Positions 7,287-14,926 of a DNA stretch of 18,264 bases are shown here, piece after piece (the first letter of the stretch is position 1; every line of letters starts with the position of its first letter). This DNA is from JAVBJV01 sp031555315 (lineage in GTDB: Bacteria > Pseudomonadota > Alphaproteobacteria > Acetobacterales > Acetobacteraceae): the NCBI GenBank assembly GCA_031555315.1, contig JAVBUO010000038.1, forward strand, positions 1 to 18,264, in the 5' to 3' direction. A program made the translations under genes and the position numbers. Under the pieces are notes generated by a model. It saw nothing but the letters and a program-made list of their open reading frames with translations, did not search any database and was not told where the DNA came from.

Positions 7287-8854
7287 CAGGCGGCCTCCCC
7301 GAGACGAATGGGCGTGGAGATGTCGTAGAGAAGGTCGAGGCCGTCAAAGCGATAGGCGTCGAGCCCGAGCACATTGTCCTCTCCCAGCTTCAGCTTCTCG
7401 GAGAGCATGTCGATGCGCGGGAACAGGTAGTAGTCGAGCGGCGCGCGATTGGCGCTGTCCATCCGCACGACGATCGTGATGTCGGGCGCGAGCGAGGTAT
7501 CGAAACGCAGGTTCCACCGAAGGAGTCCGGTCGGCGTCTCCATGCAGCGGGCCACCACCACGGAGAGGCTGAACTCGCCGTTGACGATCACCCGATCAGT
7601 CTGCAGATCCTGCCAGGCATCGCTGCCAGTAGTCCGCAACCCGTCGAGCACCTCTCGGACAATATCGGGATGAAGCTTGCGCAGTTCGCGGTTGATTTCG
7701 ACGTAGCGGTAATCCCGATCCGGCGTGAAGCCCACGAGACCGTAGGCACGAAGCAGACTGCCAAAACGGGAGCTGTAGGCGCTGCTGGACGGCATCCCGT
7801 CGCATTCGTCTATAACGATCCCGGAGAGCAAACCGCGTTGCTGGTAGAGCTTCCTCAGAGACTGCAACATCTCCTCGTCGCTCAGCCGGAAGGAGCGCGC
7901 ACCGATGATGGTCCTCGCCGTCTCGAACAGTTCACGCTCGACAACGGCGGCGAAAGCATCTTGCGCTCTGATCCACATGTTGGGATCATTCTGGACGCGC
8001 TTTTTCTTCAGCTTGAAGGACCGGCGGTTCCATACGTTGTCGCCGACATATTTCTCATTGATGAGAATCTGGTGGACGGTTCCCCTCGTCCAGGGCCGAC
8101 CCAGATCGGTGGAAACACCCCGTCTGTTGAGATCAGCCGCAATTTCGCTCTCGCTATATCCCTGATGGACGAACGCCCGGTAAATCTCGCGCACCAGATT
8201 GACTTCCTCGGCGGGGCCAAGCGTCAGGATCACGCGGTCAGTCTGTAGGCTCTTCTGCTCGCCGCGCTCAAGACAGCCCTTGATAGCACCGTGCTCGTCA
8301 ATGAGCGTTCGCCGTAGACCAAAGCCTGCCGGGCCGCCCTGACGATACCCCTTCTCGATCAGGCGCCCCTGGCCGGCGAATACCTTGACGGAAAGCTCCC
8401 GGCTATATTCGCCGGCCATCGCGCTCTTCACACCCTTGATGATAGCCGCGATGGGGCTTCCGTCATTCTCGAACTGCTCGGCGCAGTATTGGACACGAAC
8501 GCCAGCGCGCTTGCAGATGTATTCGTAGTAGGCGCTCTCGTCAGTGTCCTGAAAACGCCCCCAGCGGCTCACATCGTAAACGAGGATCATCTCGAAATCA
8601 GCCCGCCCCTCCACAACGTCCGAAATCAGCCGTTTGAAGGCATCGCGCCCATCGACACTGAGCCCACTTTTTCCCTCGTCGGCATAGGTGCAGACGATCT
8701 CGATTCCACGGTTCTGAGCGTATTGCTTGATCGCGTCGGCTTGGTTTTCTGTCGAATACTTTTGATGGTCTGTGGACATGCGGACGTATTCGGCAGCCCG
8801 AAGAGGAAGCTCCAGCTGCCCTGGCGGATCATCGTCGTGAAGTCTCCGGTTCAT
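7286..8854 (-). CDS. Large serine recombinase
   Basis: A 522-residue site-specific recombinase of the large-serine family. The catalytic domain (about residues 20-160) has YVRMSTDHQ with nucleophile Ser27, then TENQADAIKQYAQNRG, ADEGKSGLSVDGRDAF and VYDVSRWGRF. The Recombinase domain follows (KGYRQGGPAGFGLRR at about 200-215, then YSESEIAADLNRRGV and GTVHQILINEKYVGDNVWNR). The C-terminal part is about 200 residues without an obvious Cys-rich zinc ribbon. The ATG at 8854 is chosen because AGGAGG lies 10 bases upstream (8870-8865); an upstream extension to 9007 would cross the divergent regulator's start. Such enzymes integrate or excise elements between short att sites. The tight fusion of reading frames with two ParB-like genes suggests that they act together. 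The gene appears intact. Confidence 0.92.
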   Translation of the reverse strand: MNRRLHDDDPPGQLELPLRAAEYVRMSTDHQKYSTENQADAIKQYAQNRGIEIVCTYADEGKSGLSVDGRDAFKRLISDVVEGRADFEMILVYDVSRWGRFQDTDESAYYEYICKRAGVRVQYCAEQFENDGSPIAAIIKGVKSAMAGEYSRELSVKVFAGQGRLIEKGYRQGGPAGFGLRRTLIDEHGAIKGCLERGEQKSLQTDRVILTLGPAEEVNLVREIYRAFVHQGYSESEIAADLNRRGVSTDLGRPWTRGTVHQILINEKYVGDNVWNRRSFKLKKKRVQNDPNMWIRAQDAFAAVVERELFETARTIIGARSFRLSDEEMLQSLRKLYQQRGLLSGIVIDECDGMPSSSAYSSRFGSLLRAYGLVGFTPDRDYRYVEINRELRKLHPDIVREVLDGLRTTGSDAWQDLQTDRVIVNGEFSLSVVVARCMETPTGLLRWNLRFDTSLAPDITIVVRMDSANRAPLDYYLFPRIDMLSEKLKLGEDNVLGLDAYRFDGLDLLYDISTPIRLGEAA

Positions 8855-8973
8855 CTCATCACGCCCTCCTAAACATGACTGCGGCGGTCCGGGCGACCTG
8901 AACGCCGCAGCATATGGCGGGCCTCTGCCGCCTCTCCGCACTGAAGCCAGTCTAACTGCGGAGAAAACGGAAG
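8855..8973. promoter_or_regulatory. Divergent promoter/operator region with two inverted repeats
   Basis: These 119 bases separate the recombinase operon (-) from the helix-turn-helix regulator (+). They hold two perfect 8-bp dyads: CTGCGGCG (8879-8886) with CGCCGCAG (8903-8910), and TCTCCGCA (8933-8940) with TGCGGAGA (8957-8964). All four arms share a TGCGG core, giving four half-sites spaced roughly 25-30 bases apart. This is the expected architecture of an operator for the adjacent regulator controlling both directions. No consensus -10/-35 could be assigned with confidence. Confidence 0.55.
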
Positions 8974-9603
8974 ATGTTGCCGAAAACGGGCAGGAAATTA
9001 CCCCCATGGAAAGGCGTCCTCGGCGGGCGCGAAATCTACGCGCGAACCATCGCCGAGCTGCTACGCAAGGAGCATGGCGACAGTCATCGCGCGATCAAAC
9101 AGCTCATGCGGCAGACCGACGCGAGCGAGAGGACCGTCAAACACTGGCTCTCCGGGCAGCACGGGCCGGACACAGTGTACTTCCTGCGTCTTGTTGTTTC
9201 CTCGCCGGTTATCAGGGCCTTCTTCCTCGGCCTGATCGAGAGTCCAACGGCGCGCGCTCCAAACGATCCCGTTGATCGCATTTCGCTCGCACGAGCCCGC
9301 GAAGCCTATGCAGCCGGCGAAGCCGCCGGCGGGGGAGCGGCGGCACACCTACCGAAAAATGACCCTAATCGTGTCCCTGAACGTGACCCTATAAATGTCC
9401 CTGACCAGGCCGACCTGAATGAGCGTCAGCGCTGGTTCTTGGATCGAGTCGCGCAAGGCCGATGCGACGCCAGGGAAATTGCCGCAGCGTGGACCGTGAG
9501 CCTGAAAACCGCGCGGCGAGACATCGCCGCACTCAAGGCTGCGAGACTCGTATCCTACTTCGGGTCACGCCGGAAAGGGAGGTATCGCAAACCATCAGAA
9601 TGA
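8974..9603 (+). CDS. Two-domain helix-turn-helix regulator divergent from the recombinase
   Basis: A 209-residue putative DNA-binding regulator. Residues about 15-90 form a helical HTH-like region (IYARTIAELLRKEHGD, IKQLMRQTDASERTVKHWLS). A low-complexity linker includes a short DP.x.VP repeat (DPNRVPERDPINVP, about residues 129-142). The C-terminus is a winged HTH (NERQRWFLDRVAQGR, AREIAAAWTVSLKTARRDIA, ALKAARLVSYFGSRRKGRY). The ATG at 8974 has GGAG ten bases upstream, overlapping the second operator-like dyad, so binding there could repress its own translation or transcription. Divergent orientation and the shared intergenic region suggest control of the recombinase/ParB-like operon; that is inference. 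I do not recognise a named family for the N-terminal half. Confidence 0.75.
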   Translation: MLPKTGRKLPPWKGVLGGREIYARTIAELLRKEHGDSHRAIKQLMRQTDASERTVKHWLSGQHGPDTVYFLRLVVSSPVIRAFFLGLIESPTARAPNDPVDRISLARAREAYAAGEAAGGGAAAHLPKNDPNRVPERDPINVPDQADLNERQRWFLDRVAQGRCDAREIAAAWTVSLKTARRDIAALKAARLVSYFGSRRKGRYRKPSE

Positions 9604-9721
9604 CCCGTGCCGGAAGCCGAGCTGCCGCCGCGCGTTTTCTGCGCCTTGTCCGATATGCACGCCAGAGCGCGACACGCTTCGACGCCCGTCGATTCGAGCT
9701 TTCATTCAGCGTCGTCTATCG

Positions 9722-9753
9722 CCTTCTATCAATCAAAGCAGATGGATAGAAGG
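9722..9753 (+). promoter_or_regulatory. Hairpin covering the ribosome binding site of the alpA-like gene
   Basis: CCTTCTATC at 9722-9730 is perfectly complementary to GATAGAAGG at 9745-9753 across a 14-base loop. The second arm contains the AGAAGG that serves as Shine-Dalgarno for the ATG at 9763. Folded RNA would hide it. The dyad might equally be a DNA operator. The rest of 9604-9721 shows no gene. Confidence 0.5.
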
Positions 9754-9762
9754 ATTTCTCAG

Positions 9763-10047
9763 ATGAAGCCGCAATCACTAGCCACCGTGACACGGACCAT
9801 CCGGCGGCATGAACTCAAGGAAATCGTTCCACTGGCCGACACCACGATCTATGACATGGAACAGCGCGGCGAATTTCCGCAGCGCTTCTACCTCACCTCC
9901 CGCTGCGTGGTCTGGGATCTTTCCGAGGTCGAAGCCTGGCTGGAGGAACGTCGCCGCGCCTCACGCGCCAAGGCCGTGAAGCGCGCACCCATTCCCGACG
10001 TCCAGCTTCGCAAGACCCGCCCAATCAAACATTCGGCTCGGGCGTGA
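9763..10047 (+). CDS. AlpA-family regulator / excisionase-like protein
   Basis: A 94-residue small basic DNA-binding protein. The core is the AlpA/MerR-like winged helix: LKEIVPLADTTIYDMEQRGE (helix-turn-helix, about residues 19-37), FPQRFYLTSRCVVWDLSEVE (wing), then the AWLEERRRASR helix and a basic tail. AlpA-type proteins regulate or assist P4-like integrases in excision, matching the neighbouring integrase. The start at 9763 is chosen for AGAAGGA ahead of it; ATGs at 9742 and 9607 are in frame but lack a ribosome site. It is convergent with the integrase, and the two coding regions overlap tail-to-tail by 23 bases (10025-10047), so transcription of one would run into the other. Confidence 0.85.
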   Translation: MKPQSLATVTRTIRRHELKEIVPLADTTIYDMEQRGEFPQRFYLTSRCVVWDLSEVEAWLEERRRASRAKAVKRAPIPDVQLRKTRPIKHSARA

Positions 10048-11280
10048 GCAGATCCATCGTCGGCGGATAGAGCGTCGGGGTATATTTCTGACCCGCGACC
10101 CAGGCGTCCACCAGATTGGACCATTCCTGCATCATGTGCCGGCGCTGGTGCTCGTATTCGGCCTTGTTGTAGATGCCCCGTGAGGATCGTCCATCTTCGT
10201 GCGCGAGGCACTTCTCGATCCAGTCGCTGTTGAAGCCCAACTCGTTCAGCAGAGTCGAACCGGTTCGCCGCAGATCGTGAACCGTGAAGGATTCCAGCGG
10301 CAGCCCTTCCCTCTTGGCCCGCTCCACCACCGCCGTCGTGATCCGGTTGAACGTCGCCCGCGACATCGGCGCGTCTGCGTCGTAGCGCGACGGGAGGACG
10401 TATTTCGAGTTACCGGCACAGGTCTTGAGAGCGATGAAGATGTCGAGCATCTGCTGCGACAGATAGACGTTGTGCGCCTTCGAGCGCTTCATCCGCTCCT
10501 TGGGGATCGACCAGACGGCATTCTCGAAATCGACCTCATCCCAGACCGCGTCCTGCAATTCGCTCTTCCGCACCATCGACAGCAGGATCAGTTTGATTCC
10601 AAGCCGGATCGTCGGCAGCGTCGCTACATGCTCGATCTGGCCGAGCATGATGCGGATTTCCGCCGGAGACAGGGATCGGTCCTTCGGCACGAAGGTTGCG
10701 ATCGACGCCGGGCCAACTTCATCGGCCGGGTTGGCGACCTTCTCGCCATGCAGAATGGCGAAGGCGAAGACCAGCTTCACGATGTCCCTGACATGGACCG
10801 CAGTAGCCGGCGCCCCACGCTCCTTCACCTTCGCGCAGAGCCCGCGTAAATCCTCCGGCAGGATCTCCGATAGCAGCCGATTGCGGAACGCCGGAAGGAT
10901 GTCGCGCTCGAAGATTGATCGACGCATGGCCCGCGTGCTGTCGGCCATCTTCGCTTCCAGGAGCCAGCGCTCGCCGAATTCGCCGAAGCTTTTGGCTTCC
11001 TTGATACGCCGCTTGTCGCGCTTTTTTCATGCGCGGGTGAAAGGCCATCCTGAATCATCAGTTTGGCTTCGATCAGCTTCTCCCTCGCTCGGGCGAGCGA
11101 AACACCTGTGGGGCCATACCGGCCGATAACCACGGTTTCACGCCGCCCGTTGAGACGGTAGTCAAACCGGAAGCTGATAGCTCCCGTTGGAGAGACCAGG
11201 ACGTACATACCGTCCCGGTCCGTCACCTTATACATTTTATCTTTTGATTTCAGCGCCTTAATCGCAGCATCAGTGAGCAT
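10025..11280 (-). pseudogene. P4-type tyrosine integrase with a single-base frameshift
   Basis: This is a phage/island integrase of the DUF4102 class. The N-terminal arm-binding domain runs MLTDAAIKALKSKDKMYKV, DRDGMYVLVSPTGAISFRF, RRETVVIGRYGPTGVSLARA to DGLSPAHEK. The frame is then lost at an A6 tract (11022-11027 on the complementary strand). Adding one A restores KRRIKEAKSFGEFGERWLLE and joins the second frame, giving about 418 residues, normal for the family. The catalytic domain keeps the Arg motif (MVRKSEL), HDLRRTG, LAHEDG and the tyrosine region (RGIYNKAEY). The ATG at 11280 is used, with GGAGGG at 11290-11285; a GTG at 11283 is also in frame. Either the gene is inactive, slippage on the A-tract rescues it, or this is a sequencing indel. 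Confidence 0.88.
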
Positions 11281-11283
11281 CAC

Positions 11284-11694
11284 ACCCTCCAGAATGAACT
11301 AAAAGAGTGGAATCCGCCCAAAAAGTACGTCAGCCGTTTTTTGCCCATCTCGCGGAAATTTTATCAATTATTTCCAATATCTTATGGTCAAAAAAAGTCC
11401 GTCAGCGGCTCCAATTCCACTGACGGTACTTTCAAAAGATCAATTGAGCAAGAGAGACCGAACCGTCTGAAAGTCCGTCACCCTTGAGGCTTACCCCGCG
11501 ATAGAAGGCGAAACTATCAGTCTATTTTATTTTTATTTTTCAGTCTCTTATATCGCATCGTAGCGTGTTTTCGGATATGCTCGGATGGGCAAAACTTATT
11601 CCCACTCCATTGTCTATGAGCATGAAAATACGTTCCATTACAAGGACTTGATAATGAGTCCACGGTTGATGCCATGAAAAATGCCATGTTCAGA
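11284..11694. other. AT-rich non-coding region behind the integrase (possible attachment/regulatory region)
   Basis: About 410 bases without a supported gene, distinctly richer in A/T than the surroundings (for example the T-rich stretch 11520-11545). The half next to the integrase holds four copies of a short motif (listed separately) and a dyad GGAAAT...ATTTCC at 11354-11375. This is the side on which a P4-type integrase normally has its promoter and attachment site. I see no tRNA or tRNA 3' end here, so the target is unknown. The stretch 11550-11694 has no evident structure beyond a short ATGCCATG repeat near 11670-11690. Confidence 0.5.
11321..11483. repeat. Four copies of an AAAGT(A/C)CGTCA-like motif upstream of the integrase
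   Basis: Copies: AAAAGTACGTCAGCCG at 11321-11336 (+), AAAAGTCCGTCAGCGG at 11393-11408 (+), CCACTGACGGTACTTT at 11417-11432 (minus orientation, read as AAAGTACCGTCAGTGG with one extra base), and AAAGTCCGTCACCC at 11470-11483 (+). Spacing is irregular and one copy is inverted. Such an arrangement suits integrase arm-type sites or an excisionase/repressor array. Confidence 0.6.
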
Positions 11695-11901
11695 TCAAGA
11701 GGATGAACGTTGCTTGCTCTGGTGCCGGGCAATGGCCTCGTCCAGCGTTTCGCCGGGCTGCCATCCGTACAGGTCGCGGACGCTCTTCGTCCTGGCATGG
11801 CCGGGTGGGTTGAACTCGTAGCCGGCGGCGGCAATCTCTGCGGCCACGTCCTCGGTTAAGAAAAACGGTTCGGCTTGCTGTTCCTGATACGGCTTTGTCA
11901 T
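11695..11901 (-). CDS. 68-residue hypothetical protein at the end of the restriction-modification operon
   Basis: The function is not recognised. The protein is hydrophilic and acidic in the first half (PFFLTEDVAAEIAAAGYEF), followed by NPPGHARTKSVRDLYGWQPG and a helical end (ETLDEAIARHQSKQ). There is no signal peptide or membrane segment. The ATG at 11901-11899 is preceded by GAGAGAAG at good distance. It begins 24 bases after the endonuclease stop on the same strand, so it is probably the last gene of the resolvase-methyltransferase-endonuclease transcript. Candidate roles by position include a controller, an accessory protein, or an unrelated island gene; nothing in the sequence decides. 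Confidence 0.6.
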   Translation of the reverse strand: MTKPYQEQQAEPFFLTEDVAAEIAAAGYEFNPPGHARTKSVRDLYGWQPGETLDEAIARHQSKQRSSS

Positions 11902-11925
11902 GCTGCTTCTCTCGCCTCTTCACAC

Positions 11926-13059
11926 CTAGGACGGCTCGCTATCGTCTTCCCCATCAGTTGCCAGGCTCGGGTCCTCGTGGCGTTCAATACGGCGTTGATG
12001 TCCGCCAAGAGAGATGGTCAACTCGTTACCTTCAAGCTTCGCCTGCAAATCGCGCAGGATGAGGCTGCGCTTGACCGCATCTCCTTCGATAGCTTTCTCA
12101 AAACTTGACACGGAAGCCACAGGCACACGGACGTATCGCTCGATGAACGATGCCATCGTCGCTCCTGCTTCGTCCTCAAGGTGCCCCCAAGCCGCATCCC
12201 CCACATAAGCAGCGCCGCCCGCCTCGCGGTACGCAGCTTGAAGTCCAGTCAGCTTGTCGTTCTCTGTTGGATCCAATACGACAAGAATTGGCTTTGCCCC
12301 CGAGTTTCTGCAATCACGAGCGAAGGAAAGCTCTTCACCGAACCGCCCCTGGCCGCTGGCTGCAATAGTCACGCGCAACTTCAGTTCGTATGCGAGCAAA
12401 GTCCCATCCGGCAGCACTTTCCAGCAGTCAACCTGCCGGCCCTTCGCCGGATCATCGGTACGCCTGACAACACGCTCACGTGCCGACTTTGGTTCACCAC
12501 CAATAGCAGCGGCAAGGATCGGCTCGAAGAGATAGCCGGTTTCCTGCGCAGACCGGTTGTCGAGATCGTAGAAAAATTTTCGCCAGGTGAGCCACGAAGC
12601 AAGCGCTTCCGGCGGAAAGTCAGGGCCGTACTCCATAAGCGCCCGGGGAGAAACCTGCACCATGGTTGGCAGGGGCTGCTGCTTAAGAATCAGTCCATAC
12701 TTGCGCCGCCGCTTGTGCAGTTCGGTCAGACACTTCAGGTATGTCATGAAGTCCTGATCCAATGACGCGCCTGCATCGAGCATATCAACTACGTCGAAGG
12801 ACGTAACCGTTGCGTCAGGGGCGGTGAACCAATCAACCGCTGTGTCGTAGTACTCCTGCTTCGGGGCGATCTTCGGCCAAAGCGCCGAGAATACACGCGC
12901 CATTTCTTCACCCTTACCAATGTCGGTGGCCACTAGCGCAATTACCTTCGCCAGCTCACTCGCCTCCATGAGAGCCCGCATGTTAGCGGTCTTCGTAATA
13001 GTGAGCAGTCTGGTGAGCTGCTGCGACCTTTCCGCACTAAGCCGTTGCCGTGTGACCAT
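11926..13059 (-). CDS. Putative type II restriction endonuclease (PD-(D/E)XK)
   Basis: A 377-residue protein encoded directly after a cytosine-5 methyltransferase and overlapping it by 23 bases. Residues 1-175 are largely helical. The likely nuclease core is LFEPILAAAIGGEP (Glu179), then QVDCWKVLPDGTLLAYELKLR with Asp211 and Glu225-x-Lys227, which is the D...ExK arrangement of PD-(D/E)XK endonucleases. Two further strands follow (GAKPILVVLDPTEN). The C-terminal 70 residues are charged. The enzyme presumably cuts the unmodified target of its partner; the recognition sequence cannot be read from the sequence and I do not recognise a characterised isoschizomer. Position next to the methylase plus the catalytic pattern make this a confident functional class but not a named family. 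Confidence 0.8.
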   Translation of the reverse strand: MVTRQRLSAERSQQLTRLLTITKTANMRALMEASELAKVIALVATDIGKGEEMARVFSALWPKIAPKQEYYDTAVDWFTAPDATVTSFDVVDMLDAGASLDQDFMTYLKCLTELHKRRRKYGLILKQQPLPTMVQVSPRALMEYGPDFPPEALASWLTWRKFFYDLDNRSAQETGYLFEPILAAAIGGEPKSARERVVRRTDDPAKGRQVDCWKVLPDGTLLAYELKLRVTIAASGQGRFGEELSFARDCRNSGAKPILVVLDPTENDKLTGLQAAYREAGGAAYVGDAAWGHLEDEAGATMASFIERYVRVPVASVSSFEKAIEGDAVKRSLILRDLQAKLEGNELTISLGGHQRRIERHEDPSLATDGEDDSEPS

Positions 13060-14347
13060 CGAAAACCAACCTCCCTTGATGCATGTCTGCGAGCAGCGCT
13101 TCTGTTGACTTGAGGGCTGGGCTCATCCCGAGCGCTTCGGTAAGAACAAACCCTAGAAGCCTCGGTGCCTCCGCGTCCAAAGCCTGCGTATCCGCGCCGA
13201 ACGACCCGTCAATATATTGCAAGTGCTTGGCTAGCTGTTCAGCAGCTAGCGGCGGAACCGCGTTCCCAATTTGTTGAATAACACTTGCGTTGTTACCTAC
13301 CCACTCGTACTTATCAGGGAAGGTCTGAATCCGGGCGCATTCTCGAATGGTTAGCGGACGATGCTCGCTAGGATGGATAAACTCCCGAGCGGCGGCCCCC
13401 GTAATCGTAAGACTCTGCAAATTCCCATGCAGACGCTTGATGCCTGATGGTGCGCCGCCTCGCTTCTCTGTCGGCGTACCGTCCGAAACCCTCCGGTTTG
13501 CACGCCGCTTGTAGCTGTCATGCCAAAGCTCGAACGGAAGGTCTTTCATCGTCTGGCCAGGTTTGAGTAGTTCCACCTGCATGCTCCCGGCAGGCTCCAC
13601 TCGAACATGGTGAGTCACAGCACCTGCAACATTACCCTCCCGCATACGAGCGTCGAATCCGTTGACCGGATCACCGCTGGCGTACTGAACCAGCGTACCC
13701 CTTGTAGTTTCCGCAGGACCGAGCCCTGCTATCGCCTCGGCTAAGCTGGGGGCCATGGGCTTGCCAGAAGATTTTTTTGCCTTGCCGCTGTCAAAAGAAA
13801 ACAGTTCCTCAGGAAACTGGAAATCAATACCAAGCCGGTTGCCGATGATGAGCACCCGCTTACGCGTCTGTGGCACTCCATACGAGGCGAGGTTCACCTT
13901 TTGCAGCCGGACCGAGTACCCCATGTAGACAAACTCACGAACCAGACGCGCAAGATCCCTCCCCCCACCAGAAGTCAACAGCCCCTCGACATTCTCGAAG
14001 ATGAACCAGCGGGGCGCTAGCCTCTCAACGATATTGAGGTAATTGAAGATAAGCTGGTTGCGAGGATCGGCAGAATTGCGAGGGCCAGCAGAGCTAAACC
14101 CTTGGCACGGAGGACCACCGATAACAACAAATGGCCTGCGGCCGCCAGTAAACTTTTCCAGTTGAGCCGGATCGACAGTACTCAGGTCGAGTTGATGACA
14201 AGGACTTCCAACATTTAATTGGTAAGTCTGGCAAGCATCAGCGTTAATTTCAGCCCCGAAAAGCGGCTTTAGCCCGGCCCGACTAAATCCGGCCGAGAAT
14301 CCTCCCGCTCCAGAAAAAAGGGATACAACAAGGTCATCTTTATTCAT
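13037..14347 (-). CDS. DNA (cytosine-5) methyltransferase
   Basis: A 436-residue m5C methyltransferase with all main motifs in canonical order: motif I SLFSGAGGFSAGF (residues 9-21), motif IV GGPPCQGFSSAG with catalytic Cys81, motif VI FENVEGLL (117-124), motif VIII VNLASYGVPQTRKR (151-164), a variable target-recognition region at roughly 220-320, and motifs IX/X RPLTIRECARIQTFPD and VIQQIGNAVPP. A C-terminal extension of about 60 residues follows motif X. It methylates the host DNA to protect it from the overlapping endonuclease. The ATG at 14347 has GAGGA a short distance upstream and starts nine bases after the resolvase stop, so resolvase, methylase and nuclease probably share one transcript. 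It appears intact. Confidence 0.95.
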   Translation of the reverse strand: MNKDDLVVSLFSGAGGFSAGFSRAGLKPLFGAEINADACQTYQLNVGSPCHQLDLSTVDPAQLEKFTGGRRPFVVIGGPPCQGFSSAGPRNSADPRNQLIFNYLNIVERLAPRWFIFENVEGLLTSGGGRDLARLVREFVYMGYSVRLQKVNLASYGVPQTRKRVLIIGNRLGIDFQFPEELFSFDSGKAKKSSGKPMAPSLAEAIAGLGPAETTRGTLVQYASGDPVNGFDARMREGNVAGAVTHHVRVEPAGSMQVELLKPGQTMKDLPFELWHDSYKRRANRRVSDGTPTEKRGGAPSGIKRLHGNLQSLTITGAAAREFIHPSEHRPLTIRECARIQTFPDKYEWVGNNASVIQQIGNAVPPLAAEQLAKHLQYIDGSFGADTQALDAEAPRLLGFVLTEALGMSPALKSTEALLADMHQGRLVFDGHTATA

Positions 14348-14356
14348 CCCGTGTCC

Positions 14357-14926
14357 TCATTCACGCGGCGTGATAACACCAACGTGCTTGTAAAGAGTAG
14401 TTCGAGACACACCATAGCGACGGGCCACATCAGCTACCTGGATGTCTGGATCTCGCAGTAGCACCTTGATTTCACGCACCTGCCGATCGTCCAATTTGGG
14501 TTTCCGGCCACCAGCCCGCCCTCGGGCACGAGCGGCCGCCAACCCGGCCTGTGTGCGCTCCCGGATTAAGCTGCGCTCAAACTCGGCCAGCGCCGCGAAC
14601 ACGTGGAAAACCAACTTTCCCGCCGCACTGCCTGTCTCGATCTTCTCCGTCAAGCTCTCAAAGCTCACTCCTCGTCGTTCAAGGTCGGCCACGATCTGGA
14701 CCAAGTCAGGCAAACTGCGCCCAAGCCGATCTAACCGCCAGACGACAAGAGTATCTCCAGCCCGTAGCGCCTTCCTGCACTGCTCAAGCTCAGGGCGGAC
14801 CGCGTTCTTACCGCTGGCCGCTTCCTCATAGATCGTGCCGCAACCGGCCCGCGTGAGCGCGTCGCGCTGCAAGTCTAGGCGCTGGTCATCGGTCGATACT
14901 CGGGCGTACCCTATGCGTTGATTCAT
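14357..14926 (-). CDS. Small serine recombinase (resolvase/invertase family)
   Basis: A 189-residue resolvase/invertase. The N-terminal catalytic domain has RIGYARVSTDDQ with nucleophile Ser11, then EEAASGKNAVRPELEQC and VVWRLDRLGRSLPDLV. The long E-helix region is LVFHVFAALAEFERSLIRER, and the C-terminal HTH is IQVADVARRYGVSRTTLYKH (about 160-179). Length and domain set are complete. Such enzymes resolve cointegrates or plasmid dimers at a res site, usually located next to the gene, so the 132 bases upstream (14927-15058) are the place to look. It is the first gene of the operon that continues into the methylase and endonuclease. It may belong to a transposon or plasmid backbone that carried the restriction-modification genes. 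No strong ribosome site precedes the ATG at 14926. Confidence 0.93.
   Translation of the reverse strand: MNQRIGYARVSTDDQRLDLQRDALTRAGCGTIYEEAASGKNAVRPELEQCRKALRAGDTLVVWRLDRLGRSLPDLVQIVADLERRGVSFESLTEKIETGSAAGKLVFHVFAALAEFERSLIRERTQAGLAAARARGRAGGRKPKLDDRQVREIKVLLRDPDIQVADVARRYGVSRTTLYKHVGVITPRE

Noticed and set aside
7247..8248. Long plus-strand open frame (333 codons) opposite the recombinase
   Set aside because: It is antisense to a well-supported serine recombinase with catalytic motifs; high GC leaves the complementary frame open. No family-like motif or ribosome site.
11015..11035. Canonical -1 ribosomal frameshift site in the integrase
   Set aside because: The A6G run is not in the X_XXY_YYZ phase relative to the upstream frame, so a programmed slip is not supported; indel or transcriptional slippage is more likely.
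11321..11483. CRISPR-like array
   Set aside because: Copies are about 14-16 bases, irregularly spaced and one is inverted; no cas genes.
11284..11694. tRNA gene as integration target
   Set aside because: No cloverleaf or TTCGA-type T-loop could be found on either strand.
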